Counted from the first letter of the stretch, positions 35,956-42,883 are shown. The stretch: 64,000 bases of DNA from Poindextera sp963706385 (GCA_963706385.1 OY970153.1:930001-994000), one strand, 5' to 3'. The notes: generated by a model from the sequence alone, not told the origin. Numbers and translations: made by a program.

Positions 35956-36631
35956 GGCTCGCGCACCTAAAGGGCGCCACACGTTCATGCCGACGCGGCG
36001 CATTGATCCTGTGCTCCAGAATGCCGTGAAACGACACGCGCGTCACGCCGGGGAAATCATCTGGTGCTGGAACATTCTCGCGGACCAACTCTACGAGCTG
36101 CTGGTCTCGTTGCTGATCGAAAAGAGCGCAGACCGGGCATGGGGGATCGCGTACGGAATCTGGACGCCGCTGCAAAGTGACGCCGCGAAGCGACAGATAA
36201 TCCAAACCATCGCCGACGCGGTTCTAGCCAAGAATCCAGATCGCCTTGAAGCGGTGACGTGGCTCTTGCGCCAGACAAAAGACCTCGCCCAGCATCGGAA
36301 CGATGTCGCCCACGTCGCGATTAAGTTCGCGAATGTAGGTGGCATCACCGGCAAGCCGCCCAAGATCATGCTGGTCCCCGCTGGCGCCTCTGCCAGCAAA
36401 GAGAGGGTGGAGCGCTTGCAAGATCACCCGACCGCGACGGTCTGGCGCCGCGCACGCGGCGATCTCATGGCGTTGTCGCGGTACGCCTTTCTTTTGTCGG
36501 CGAACATTCGAGGCGACGCTGCCGCTCCATGGCCTCGTAAGCCACGGTTGCTAGCCACTCCACCGAAGTCGAAGAAAGCCAGCCGAAAAGGTCGTCGTCG
36601 GCTGCCCAAAGCGCCGCCGCCCCCGCCTTAG
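35954..36631 (+). CDS. Cargo protein with HEPN-like R-N-x3-H motif
   Basis: A 225-residue, mostly helical protein. Long helices at about residues 32-60, 78-92 and 97-113 lead to R115-N-D-V-A-H120, which fits the RNxxxH motif of HEPN nucleases. A Lys/Arg/Pro-rich tail covers about 195-225. Lead helices followed by RNxxAH are typical of HEPN-fold proteins, many of which are RNases in toxin-antitoxin or defence systems, but some carry the motif without activity. The start at 35954 has GGGGG upstream; ATG 35987 is an alternative. It is the last gene before the right inverted repeat. Confidence 0.6.
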   Translation: MARAPKGRHTFMPTRRIDPVLQNAVKRHARHAGEIIWCWNILADQLYELLVSLLIEKSADRAWGIAYGIWTPLQSDAAKRQIIQTIADAVLAKNPDRLEAVTWLLRQTKDLAQHRNDVAHVAIKFANVGGITGKPPKIMLVPAGASASKERVERLQDHPTATVWRRARGDLMALSRYAFLLSANIRGDAAAPWPRKPRLLATPPKSKKASRKGRRRLPKAPPPPP

Positions 36632-36694
36632 CCATAGCTGCCGTTACTTTAGTCGCCGGCCTGTCACGCCCGCTCTGATCTAGCTGTTGACGTG

Positions 36695-36718
36695 ACTTTG
36701 TCAAAGGGATAATTCCCC
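36695..36718 (-). repeat. Right terminal inverted repeat of the IS1595-type element
   Basis: It ends ...GGGATAATTCCCC and is complementary over 24 bases to 34105-34128. The GGCATT target copy follows at 36719-36724, only five bases before a LexA-like box. Confidence 0.9.
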
Positions 36719-36729
36719 GGCATTGACAA

Positions 36730-36744
36730 GAACAAATCATGAAC
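36730..36744 (+). promoter_or_regulatory. LexA-like (SOS) box 1 beside the transposon
   Basis: GAAC-AAATCAT-GAAC, an exact GAAC-N7-GAAC, followed by CATATAGT (a possible -10) and AAGGAGATCG 20 bp later. The first possible start after it is TTG 36778, 33 bp downstream. The frame from there (ALIERRFQLENKAG...) runs antisense into the tRNA-Leu gene and resembles nothing known, so the controlled gene is probably lost. The transposon inserted immediately upstream of the box. Confidence 0.6.
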
Positions 36745-36940
36745 ATATAGTGCCGATCTCACCATAAGGAGATCGCCTTGGCGCTGATCGAAAGAAGGTT
36801 CCAACTTGAGAACAAGGCTGGGGATGACCATCAGCGGCTGCCAGCACGGCAAACTGGAGTTGAAGCGTTGAGACGCGCCCGTTTGCCCCGGGTATCTACG
36901 ACGACAACGATTCGCACAGTGAGGCGGTTACGTATTACCC

Positions 36941-37027
36941 TGGTGCGGGCGGCCGGGGTCGAACCGGCACGGGGTTTCCCCCAACGGATTTTAAGTCCGT
37001 TGCGTCTACCAGTTTCGCCACGCCCGC
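36941..37027 (-). tRNA. tRNA-Leu (anticodon TAA)
   Basis: On the minus strand the acceptor GCGGGCG pairs with CGCCCGC, the discriminator is A and CCA is encoded. The anticodon stem-loop is ACGGA-CTTAAAA-TCCGT, giving anticodon TAA. A long variable arm (TGGGGGAAACCCCG) and T-arm GCCGG-TTCGACC-CCGGC complete a class II leucine tRNA. A decayed second copy of the 5' half lies 30 bp upstream on the same strand. Confidence 0.95.
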
Positions 37028-37057
37028 ACTGTCGGCAGACATACCCCGCCCGCGCCG

Positions 37058-37100
37058 AACTTTTAAGTCCGCTGCGTCCACCAATTCCGCCCCGTCCACC
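37058..37100 (-). pseudogene. Decayed 5' half of a second tRNA-Leu(TAA)
   Basis: Aligned with the intact tRNA, about 40 bases match with a handful of substitutions, from near the 5' end (GGACGGGGCGGAATTGG) to the anticodon loop (GGACTTAAAAG). Everything 3' of the anticodon loop is missing. Half-tRNA copies next to an intact tRNA are typical footprints of integration at a tRNA attachment site, or of a partial tandem duplication. Confidence 0.7.
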
Positions 37101-37124
37101 TGAAGCGGGCAGGGTTACAGGCGG

Positions 37125-37225
37125 AGCGCGCCCACTTCCAGCCCCGCCGCGCCGCCGCGTCCAGCGGGTCCGGCGTGATGCGCTCGACCCCGGCCGCGGT
37201 CAGGGCGGTCCGGCGATCGAACAAC
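37125..37225 (-). pseudogene. Short scar resembling the 3' end of the cinA-like gene
   Basis: On the minus strand one frame reads LTAAGVERITPDPLD, close to LTAAGVANITPDEPG at the C-terminus of the CinA-like protein encoded at 38652-39434. The nucleotide match around 37171-37210 is moderate. The order cinA tail, tRNA-Leu 5' half appears once as scar here, while the intact cinA-like gene now lies 1.4 kb away, beyond the SOS-box gene pair. The match is short and could be coincidental. Confidence 0.35.
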
Positions 37226-37233
37226 CTCTATAA

Positions 37234-37248
37234 GAACAAATCACGAAC
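37234..37248 (+). promoter_or_regulatory. LexA-like (SOS) box 2
   Basis: GAAC-AAATCAC-GAAC, followed by CATATAATGC (TATAAT as likely -10), then CAGGAGATCG and a TTG start at 37283, 34 bp after the box. The layout is nearly identical to box 1 at 36730, so one region is probably a duplicate of the other. Confidence 0.65.
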
Positions 37249-37282
37249 ATATAATGCGTCAACATACCGCCAGGAGATCGAT

Positions 37283-38041
37283 TTGCCCCAGAACGATCAG
37301 ACTTTTCGGCTGACGAACGATGTTGGAAGCTTGGGATTGAGGTGCGCGGCGACGGGCGTTTCGCTCGCGGGCGTGCCGCTGCTACGTAAGACCCTCGTGG
37401 GATTGGAACCCCGGCCGACCGAAGAAATCGGCGCGCTGTTGGAAGAGGCCTATGGCCAGCCCGTCGATCCCGCCAATGTGTCGCCCGGACTCGATGTCAT
37501 CGCTCAGGCGCTCAATCGGGGAGATCTCGGACGGGCGATGATCGCCGCGGTACACCTAAGACTTCCCGAATTGAGCTGGGACGGTGCGGCGCGCATCGCC
37601 AAGGCGCACGGCGGCTTGACCAAATATGACCCCGACGAACCGCGGGACGAGCGCGGACGATGGACGACCGATGGGGCTTCGGGCCCGAACATGGCAAGTT
37701 CGCCCGGAGCCTTCCGTCACGACTCCCGGCCTGACGTCATGACGCCGATCCCGGTCGCCAACCGCCGTCTGCCCGACGACGATCCCGCCTCCATCGTGTG
37801 CAACGTGGCGACCAGGCAATGTCAACTCAGCGCCCTGGACGACAAGACCAGACCATACTTCGACAGCTGCTGGAAGGCGGAAAACGCTTGCGAGCTTGTC
37901 GTATCCGCAAGTCGATCAAGCCCAGAACAACCGTTCTACGTTATATATCCAGACAGGACGGTTGTATCCATTTTGGACGGAACCGCCATCATAACGCACA
38001 TCGCCGGCACGAGACTGCAGCGTCCCTTTAGCGGGCGGTGA
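37283..38041 (+). CDS. Accessory protein with RDERGRWT-type domain boundary, under LexA-like box
   Basis: A 252-residue protein starting at TTG 37283 after CAGGAG. Residues 25-125 hold a helical domain (VPLLRKTLVGLEPRPTEEIG, then LNRGDLGRAMIAAVHLRLPEL) that ends in KYDPDEPRDERGRWT. That arrangement recurs at the N-terminus of otherwise unrelated alphaproteobacterial accessory and phage-type proteins. The C-terminal half (about 150-252) has two Cys pairs (CNVATRQC, CWKAENAC) and no match I know; it is where an effector activity would be expected. No signal peptide. Base composition is lower in GC than flanking core genes, suggesting transfer. Confidence 0.6.
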   Translation: MPQNDQTFRLTNDVGSLGLRCAATGVSLAGVPLLRKTLVGLEPRPTEEIGALLEEAYGQPVDPANVSPGLDVIAQALNRGDLGRAMIAAVHLRLPELSWDGAARIAKAHGGLTKYDPDEPRDERGRWTTDGASGPNMASSPGAFRHDSRPDVMTPIPVANRRLPDDDPASIVCNVATRQCQLSALDDKTRPYFDSCWKAENACELVVSASRSSPEQPFYVIYPDRTVVSILDGTAIITHIAGTRLQRPFSGR

Positions 38042-38091
38042 TACTACGCATATACGGCAATCCACAATCATACGATGACTGAAAATACGCC

Positions 38092-38490
38092 ATGATTTAT
38101 CGCAACTTTCTCACGTTCACGATGTCGATCGCGATAGCATTTCTCGCCGCATCAGGAGGGTTTACAATGAACAACGACGTAGAGAACGGCAATGATTTTC
38201 CGCCGATCTCACCAGCCGGGGAAACGGCTGCACCGAGCAACCCCGCATTTGTAAATCAATGTCTGTCACAACTGAATTCCTTGTCCGGGATGGGAAAAAT
38301 CACACCCGGCCCCAACCTGCTGACCAAGAACAATCGATGGGGATCCGTTTTCCGCGCCGATTTTTCGATTGGAAATGAAAAAACCGGTCCACTTAGAAAT
38401 AGATTGGTCTGCTGGAAGCAGAAAGATGGGCAAATCAGCATCATGCTTGCAATTGGTCAAGCTGTGCCGGCCCTGAATAGGGCCAACTGA
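38092..38490 (+). CDS. Small exported hypothetical protein
   Basis: A 132-residue protein with an N-terminal hydrophobic stretch (FLTFTMSIAIAFLAASGG, residues 6-23) that is probably a signal peptide. The mature part contains two cysteines and a beta-rich centre (WGSVFRADFSIG, RLVCWKQKDGQISIMLAIGQ). It lies 50 bp after the SOS-box gene on the same strand and shares its low GC, so the two may form a unit (for example effector and partner), which is inference. No family is recognised. Confidence 0.55.
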   Translation: MIYRNFLTFTMSIAIAFLAASGGFTMNNDVENGNDFPPISPAGETAAPSNPAFVNQCLSQLNSLSGMGKITPGPNLLTKNNRWGSVFRADFSIGNEKTGPLRNRLVCWKQKDGQISIMLAIGQAVPALNRAN

Positions 38491-38651
38491 TTTGAACTCG
38501 GGCGGATAGAGTCGAATTGGCGTTATGGCCAATAACTGATCGGCGCGCGGCTGGCTCAGCTCGATGATTCGTCCGAATTCAGAAGTTCAAACGTTTAGGG
38601 CGTATTGGGCGCCGAAACCGCGTACGCTTTCGGCCAACACGCCTTGGTGGC

Positions 38652-39434
38652 CTAGATCGCCACCGGGGGGGCGCCCGGCTCGTCCGGAGTGATGTTGGCC
38701 ACCCCCGCGGCGGTCAGGACGGCGACCAGCTCGGCCACCGCCCTTTCGACCTCGACCGGATCGCGGCCGCGGATCACCAGGTTGGAGCCGTAACCCGCCG
38801 GGCCGAAGAACGGATAGCTGCCCAGCGAAAGCGCCGGGTGGGCCTTGGCCACGGCCTCCAGCGGCTCGGCCAGCACCCCCTCGCCCGTGCCGTCGACGCG
38901 CACGTTGCGGGCGACCACCACCGCCCCGCCCTTCAGCCGCCAGCCCACGTCCTCCAACATGCCGCGCATGATCTGCGGCACCCCGGCCAGCACGAAGACG
39001 TTGCCGATCATGAAGCCCGGCGGGCCGGCCACCGGGTTGCGCACCAGCTCGCCGCCCTCGGGCACGCGCGCCATGCGCCGGCGCGCGGCGTTCAGCTCGA
39101 CGCCCGGCCGGGCCAGCATCATGGCGATGATCTCGGGGTTCTCGTACAGCGGCACGCCGAACGCCTCGGCCACACAGTCGGCGGTGATGTCGTCGTGGGT
39201 CGGGCCGATGCCGCCGGTGGTGATAACGTAATCGTAGCGCGCCCGCAGCGCGTCGAGCGCCGTGATGATCTCGTCCTTGACGTCGCCCACCACCCGCGCC
39301 TCGGCCAGGTCCACCCCGTGGGCGCCAAGATATTTGGCGATGACGTTGAGGTTGGTGTCCTGGGTGCGGCCGGACAGGATCTCGTCGCCGATGATCATCA
39401 CCGCGGCGGTCACTCGATCTTTGCTCGCGTTCAC
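38652..39434 (-). CDS. CinA-like competence/damage-inducible protein A, molybdopterin-binding domain only
   Basis: A 260-residue protein consisting of the MoCF-biosynthesis (MoaB/MogA-like) domain, with AVMIIGDEILSGRTQDTN at the start and ITTGGIGPTHDDITADCVAEAF near residue 75, then the middle CinA region (GFMIGNVFVLAGVPQIM). The C-terminal nicotinamide-nucleotide deamidase domain of full CinA is absent, as in the short group common in alphaproteobacteria. ADP-ribose or NMN-related metabolism is suspected for the family. It is divergent from sfsA across 55 bp. Confidence 0.88.
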   Translation of the reverse strand: MNASKDRVTAAVMIIGDEILSGRTQDTNLNVIAKYLGAHGVDLAEARVVGDVKDEIITALDALRARYDYVITTGGIGPTHDDITADCVAEAFGVPLYENPEIIAMMLARPGVELNAARRRMARVPEGGELVRNPVAGPPGFMIGNVFVLAGVPQIMRGMLEDVGWRLKGGAVVVARNVRVDGTGEGVLAEPLEAVAKAHPALSLGSYPFFGPAGYGSNLVIRGRDPVEVERAVAELVAVLTAAGVANITPDEPGAPPVAI

Positions 39435-39489
39435 GCCCGTCCCTTCCTATCTCCGCCCATCCTTGGGTCCCGTTTCGAGTAGGCCGTCG

Positions 39490-40272
39490 ATGCAATTCCC
39501 GCAACCGCTGGCGCGCGGCGTTCTCGTCCGGCGCTACAAGCGTTTCTTCGCCGAAGTGGCGCTGGAGGGCGGCGGCGAGGCCACCGCCCATTGTCCCAAC
39601 CCCGGCGCCATGCTCGGGCTGAACATGCCGGGCGTAACCGTATGGCTTTCCAAGTCGCCCGACCTGAAACGCAAGCTCCCCTACACATGGGAATTGGTGG
39701 AAGTCCCCGGTGATGGGCCGGATGGTTTTGTAACGTGTGGTATCAACACCATGCACCCCAACAGGATCGCCGCCGAGGCCATCGCCGAGGGGCTGATCCC
39801 GGAGCTGGCCGGCTATCCGATCCTGAAGCGCGAGGTGAGGTACGGCGAAAACAGCCGCGTCGACCTGGTGCTCGAGGCGCCGGACCGGCCGGCCTGTTTC
39901 GTCGAGGTGAAGAGTGACAAGTCCTTTTTACAACGCGACCTGAGGCCGGATCATAGTCTTTGGCTCGAAGTGAAAAACTGCCACCTTTCAAGGACTAAAG
40001 GGGTCGCAGAATTTCCCGACTGCGTGGCGGCGCGGTCGCTGAAGCATCTGCGGGAGCTTCAAACGATGGTGGCGGAGGGCGACCGAGCCGTTGTGCTCTT
40101 CGTCGTCCAGCGCACCGATTGCGAAGCGTTTTCGGCTTGCCGCGAACTTGACCCGGCCTTCGCGCGCGGACTCGATGAAGCGGCCGACGCAGGCGTTGAG
40201 GTGTTAGTCTATGCCTGCGACGTGACTGTCGAGGAGATCAAGATTTCACGGAAGATGGCTTGGCACCGCTAA
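39490..40272 (+). CDS. sfsA: Sugar fermentation stimulation protein SfsA, apparently chimeric
   Basis: A 260-residue SfsA-family protein (nucleic-acid-binding/nuclease-like fold; cellular role uncertain). The N-terminal part is normal: RGVLVRRYKRF, HCPNPGAMLGL, then YGENSRVDLVLE. At V138-E-V-K141, where SfsA normally continues NxHL, 18 extra residues (142-159) intervene before a second L-E-V-K-N-C-H-L. From there to the end the DNA is less GC-rich. A second, independent SfsA C-terminus lies at 41011-41329. The gene therefore looks like a native 5' part joined to a foreign 3' part. Whether the 18-residue insertion is tolerated is unknown. Confidence 0.85.
   Translation: MQFPQPLARGVLVRRYKRFFAEVALEGGGEATAHCPNPGAMLGLNMPGVTVWLSKSPDLKRKLPYTWELVEVPGDGPDGFVTCGINTMHPNRIAAEAIAEGLIPELAGYPILKREVRYGENSRVDLVLEAPDRPACFVEVKSDKSFLQRDLRPDHSLWLEVKNCHLSRTKGVAEFPDCVAARSLKHLRELQTMVAEGDRAVVLFVVQRTDCEAFSACRELDPAFARGLDEAADAGVEVLVYACDVTVEEIKISRKMAWHR
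39902..39913 (+). repeat. att-like direct repeat, left copy in sfsA
   Basis: TCGAGGTGAAGA encodes part of VEVK in SfsA and recurs with one change at 41011-41022 (TCGAGGTCAAGA). The pair brackets the lower-GC segment carrying the replacement sfsA end and the DUF6968-like gene. A third, weaker copy is at 39965-39976. Confidence 0.5.
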
Positions 40273-40318
40273 GTGGCTCAGGATCGATTTGTTTAGTCCT
40301 CGCTGGTCACAACCAGAA

Positions 40319-40909
40319 TTACCCCGGTGGATTGAGCTGGGGCGCAAGAATGCTTCGACCAAAATCTGTGTCCAATAGGAGCACTTCGCCAAGAACCTTT
40401 GGCTGAGGTCTACCTGCTGGGTCCAGCAGCGCCTGCCGTTTGACGACTGTGAAAACCTCGGTGTGCCCGTCAGCCATCAGCCGAAATGTTTCAATCCTAT
40501 CATTAGGCGTGTCATATCGAACGATATGGCAGTGGCCGCCCTCGGCGCACGACGCCACCGAGAATGGCGCAACTGAAATGACTTCGCGCTTTGGCTCGAC
40601 CCACTCGCGCCCAACGAAGTCGGAAGCCTTCGTCCCTTCCGGTAGCGGTAACCCCAAATCCTGCGAACCGAGAAAGCGAATATCGCCTTTGCGACCCGAA
40701 GGTGAAGACAGCAGGTCCAAGTGGGCCTTCTGAAGGGTTAGTTCGAGCGCTTGAAGAGCGTCCACGCCCCACCCCGCCGATTGGCGCTCTCCCGATGGCC
40801 ATGCGATTATGTATTCGCAACGGTAGTTATCATCGACGGCGACAGGCGCGTGGATGGTGAGCGAAACAAATTCACCTCGCATATCGAATGCCCGCTCGGC
40901 GATGATCAT
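40319..40909 (-). CDS. DUF6968-like hypothetical protein in the sfsA insert
   Basis: A 196-residue protein. The N-terminal third (MIIAERAFDM, YRCEYIIAWPSGE, GWGVDALQALELTLQKAH) matches the pattern of DUF6968-type proteins, small immunity-like or phage-associated proteins of unknown function. The remainder (100-196) has no recognised match. It is oriented against sfsA, its stop 46 bp from the sfsA stop, and is the only complete gene of the inserted segment. Its base composition is lower in GC than the flanking core genes, supporting transfer. Start at ATG 40909 is the family-like start. Confidence 0.6.
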   Translation of the reverse strand: MIIAERAFDMRGEFVSLTIHAPVAVDDNYRCEYIIAWPSGERQSAGWGVDALQALELTLQKAHLDLLSSPSGRKGDIRFLGSQDLGLPLPEGTKASDFVGREWVEPKREVISVAPFSVASCAEGGHCHIVRYDTPNDRIETFRLMADGHTEVFTVVKRQALLDPAGRPQPKVLGEVLLLDTDFGRSILAPQLNPPG

Positions 40910-41010
40910 GACCTGCCTCAAAAGTGATGGTTGCAAGGTTGATCGGGTTGGTGGGCGGAGGTCAAGCTGGACGACGGCCTGTGCCGATAAGGTCCCGACG
41001 GGCCGTGACT

Positions 41011-41329
41011 CGAGGTCAAGAACTGCCACCTCTCGCGCGGCGCGGGCCTCGCCGAATTTCCCGACAGCGTGACCAGCCGGGGGCTGAAGCACTTGGGCGA
41101 CCTCACCCGCGAGGCGCGGGCCGGCTCGCGCGCGGTGATGCTGTTCGTGGTCCAGCGCACCGATTGTGTGGCCTTCGAGGCCGCCGCCGACCTCGACGGC
41201 GCCTATGCGGCGGGCCTCTTCGCCGCGGCGCAAGCGGGCGTTGAAGTTCTGTGCTATGATTGCCACATAGACCCGACCCGCATCCGCCTGAATCGCCGCC
41301 TGCCCTGGCGGTCCGGGCCGCAACGCTAG
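41011..41329 (+). pseudogene. Stranded 3' end of the original sfsA
   Basis: Codons from EVKNCHLSRGAGLAEFPD to the end ...RRLPWRSGPQR encode a complete SfsA C-terminal domain, homologous to but clearly different from the C-terminus of the intact chimera (for example both contain LFVVQRTDC). An in-frame TGA stands just before the LEVK codons (41007-41009), so no protein can begin upstream. The GC-rich style matches the host. It ends 12 bp before the map start, the position native sfsA would be expected to occupy. Confidence 0.8.
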
Positions 41330-41341
41330 AGACCGCGCTTG

Positions 41342-42166
41342 ATGACCGAGACCGACGCCCTGGAAACCGCCATCCGCCGGCGCGGCTCGGCGATCAAGAT
41401 CCATGGACCCGAGGACTTCGAGGGCATGCGCCGCGCCGGCAGGCTGGCGGCCGAGTGTCTGGACATGCTGACCGCGCACGTCACGCCGGGGGTGATCACC
41501 GACGAGCTGGACCGGCTGGCCCGCGAGTTCATCCTGGACCATGGCGCGGTCCCGTCCTGCCTCTACTATCGCGGCTATCCCAAGACCCTGTGCATCTCGC
41601 CCAACCACGTGGTCTGCCACGGCATCCCGGGCCCGCGTCCCTTGCGCGACGGCGAGATCGCCAACATCGACGTGACCGTGACGCTGGACGGCTGGTACGG
41701 CGACACCAGCCGCATGTATCTGGTGGGCGAGGTTCCGACCCGCGCGCGCCGGCTGGTCGAGGTGACCTATGAGGCGCTGGAGCGCGGCATAGCCGCCGTG
41801 AAGCCCGGCGCGCGGCTGGGCGACATCGGCCACGCCATCCAGTCCTATGTCGAGGCCCAGCGCTGTTCGGTGGTGCGCGACTTCTGCGGCCACGGGGTCG
41901 GCCGGGTGTTTCATGACGCCCCCAATGTCCTGCACTTCGGCCGCCCAGGCGAAGGCGAGGTGCTGCGGGCCGGCATGTTCTTCACCATCGAACCGATGGT
42001 GAACCTCGGCAAGCACCAGGTGAAACTGCTGGCCGACGGCTGGACGGCGGTGACCCGCGACAAGTCGCTGTCGGCCCAGTGCGAACACGCGATCGGCGTG
42101 ACCGAGACCGGCGCGGAGGTCTTCACCCTCTCTCCCGCGGGCCTGTTCCGGCCCGTCACGGCCTGA
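41342..42166 (+). CDS. map: Type I methionyl aminopeptidase
   Basis: A 274-residue methionine aminopeptidase that removes N-terminal Met from nascent proteins. Metal ligands are recognisable in ANIDVTVTLDGWYGDTSRM (two Asp), CGHGVGRVFHDAPNV (His), MFFTIEPMV (Glu) and QCEHAIGVTE (Glu). An N-terminal extension of about 20 residues precedes the catalytic fold. ATG 41342 is preceded directly by a TTG that could also serve. It follows the stranded sfsA end and is followed by radC, 20 bp later. Confidence 0.95.
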   Translation: MTETDALETAIRRRGSAIKIHGPEDFEGMRRAGRLAAECLDMLTAHVTPGVITDELDRLAREFILDHGAVPSCLYYRGYPKTLCISPNHVVCHGIPGPRPLRDGEIANIDVTVTLDGWYGDTSRMYLVGEVPTRARRLVEVTYEALERGIAAVKPGARLGDIGHAIQSYVEAQRCSVVRDFCGHGVGRVFHDAPNVLHFGRPGEGEVLRAGMFFTIEPMVNLGKHQVKLLADGWTAVTRDKSLSAQCEHAIGVTETGAEVFTLSPAGLFRPVTA

Positions 42167-42186
42167 GTTCGGCGGCGGCGTCGGGC

Positions 42187-42873
42187 GTGAGCGGCGCGCA
42201 GCAGCCCCACCACCTCGGCCACCGCGACCGGCTGCGCGAGCGCGCCCGATCCGCCGGGCTGGAGGGGTTGCCCGACTACGAGCTGCTCGAACTCTACCTG
42301 TTCCGCTCGGTTCCCCGCGCCGACGTCAAGCCGCTGGCCAAGGCGCTGCTGGCCCGCTTCGGCGGCCTGTCGGGGGTGCTGGGCGCGTCGGAAGCCGAAC
42401 TGCGCACGGTCAAGGGGATCGGCGAGCAAGTCGCCCAGGACCTCAAACTGGCGCATGAGGCGGCGATCCGCATCGGCCGCGAGGCCGTCGGCAAGCGGCC
42501 GGTGATCTCCTCCTGGACCGCGCTGCTGGAATACGTCCGCCTCGCCCTGGCGCATGAGACCCGCGAGCAGTTCCGCGTGCTCTACCTCGACAAGAAGAAC
42601 CAGCTGATCGCCGACGAGGTGATGAACCGCGGCACCATCGACCACGCTCCGGTCTATCCGCGCGAAGTGATGCGCCGGGCGCTGGAGATCGGGGCCGGGG
42701 CGGTGATCCTGGTCCACAACCACCCCTCGGGCGATCCCAGCCCCTCCGCCGCCGACATCGAGATGACCCGCCAAGTGGTCGAGGCGGGCAAGGCCCTGCG
42801 CATCTCGGTCCACGACCACCTGATCGTCGGCCGCGAGGGCGTGGCGAGCCTGAAGGCGCTGGGGCTGTTTTGA
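42187..42873 (+). CDS. radC: RadC family JAB/MPN-domain protein
   Basis: A 228-residue RadC-type protein. The N-terminal helix-hairpin-helix region (LGASEAELRTVKGIGEQVAQDL, about 75-95) precedes a JAMM metalloprotease-like domain with VHNHPSGDPSPSAAD (HxH...D zinc motif) near residue 180. Despite its name the family has no proven role in repair; it is common near mobile DNA and competence genes. GTG at 42187 gives a start just after map. An ATG-type start further upstream would overlap map by about 80 bp. Confidence 0.9.
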   Translation: MSGAQQPHHLGHRDRLRERARSAGLEGLPDYELLELYLFRSVPRADVKPLAKALLARFGGLSGVLGASEAELRTVKGIGEQVAQDLKLAHEAAIRIGREAVGKRPVISSWTALLEYVRLALAHETREQFRVLYLDKKNQLIADEVMNRGTIDHAPVYPREVMRRALEIGAGAVILVHNHPSGDPSPSAADIEMTRQVVEAGKALRISVHDHLIVGREGVASLKALGLF

Positions 42874-42883
42874 GATGCGCGGC

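Larger units (their letters stand above)
34105..36718 (+). mobile_element. IS1595-family (ISXO2-type) transposon with cargo genes
   Basis: A 2,614-bp element bounded by perfect 24-bp terminal inverted repeats (34105-34128 and 36695-36718; outer end GGGGAATTATCCC). It is flanked by the direct repeat GGCATT at 34099-34104 and 36719-36724; counting the shared CC, the flanks match over eight bases (CCGGCATT). It encodes an ISXO2-like DDE transposase, a 76-residue protein, a divergent lipoprotein/54-residue pair on the minus strand and a 225-residue protein with a HEPN-like motif. Intact ends plus a target duplication suggest a recent, single insertion. IS1595-family members with passenger genes are known. 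Confidence 0.92.

Noticed and set aside
36778..37233. A 151-codon plus frame after LexA-like box 1
   Set aside because: It runs antisense through the tRNA-Leu and its decayed copy and resembles no protein. At most the first 30-40 codons could be a remnant of the gene once controlled by the box.
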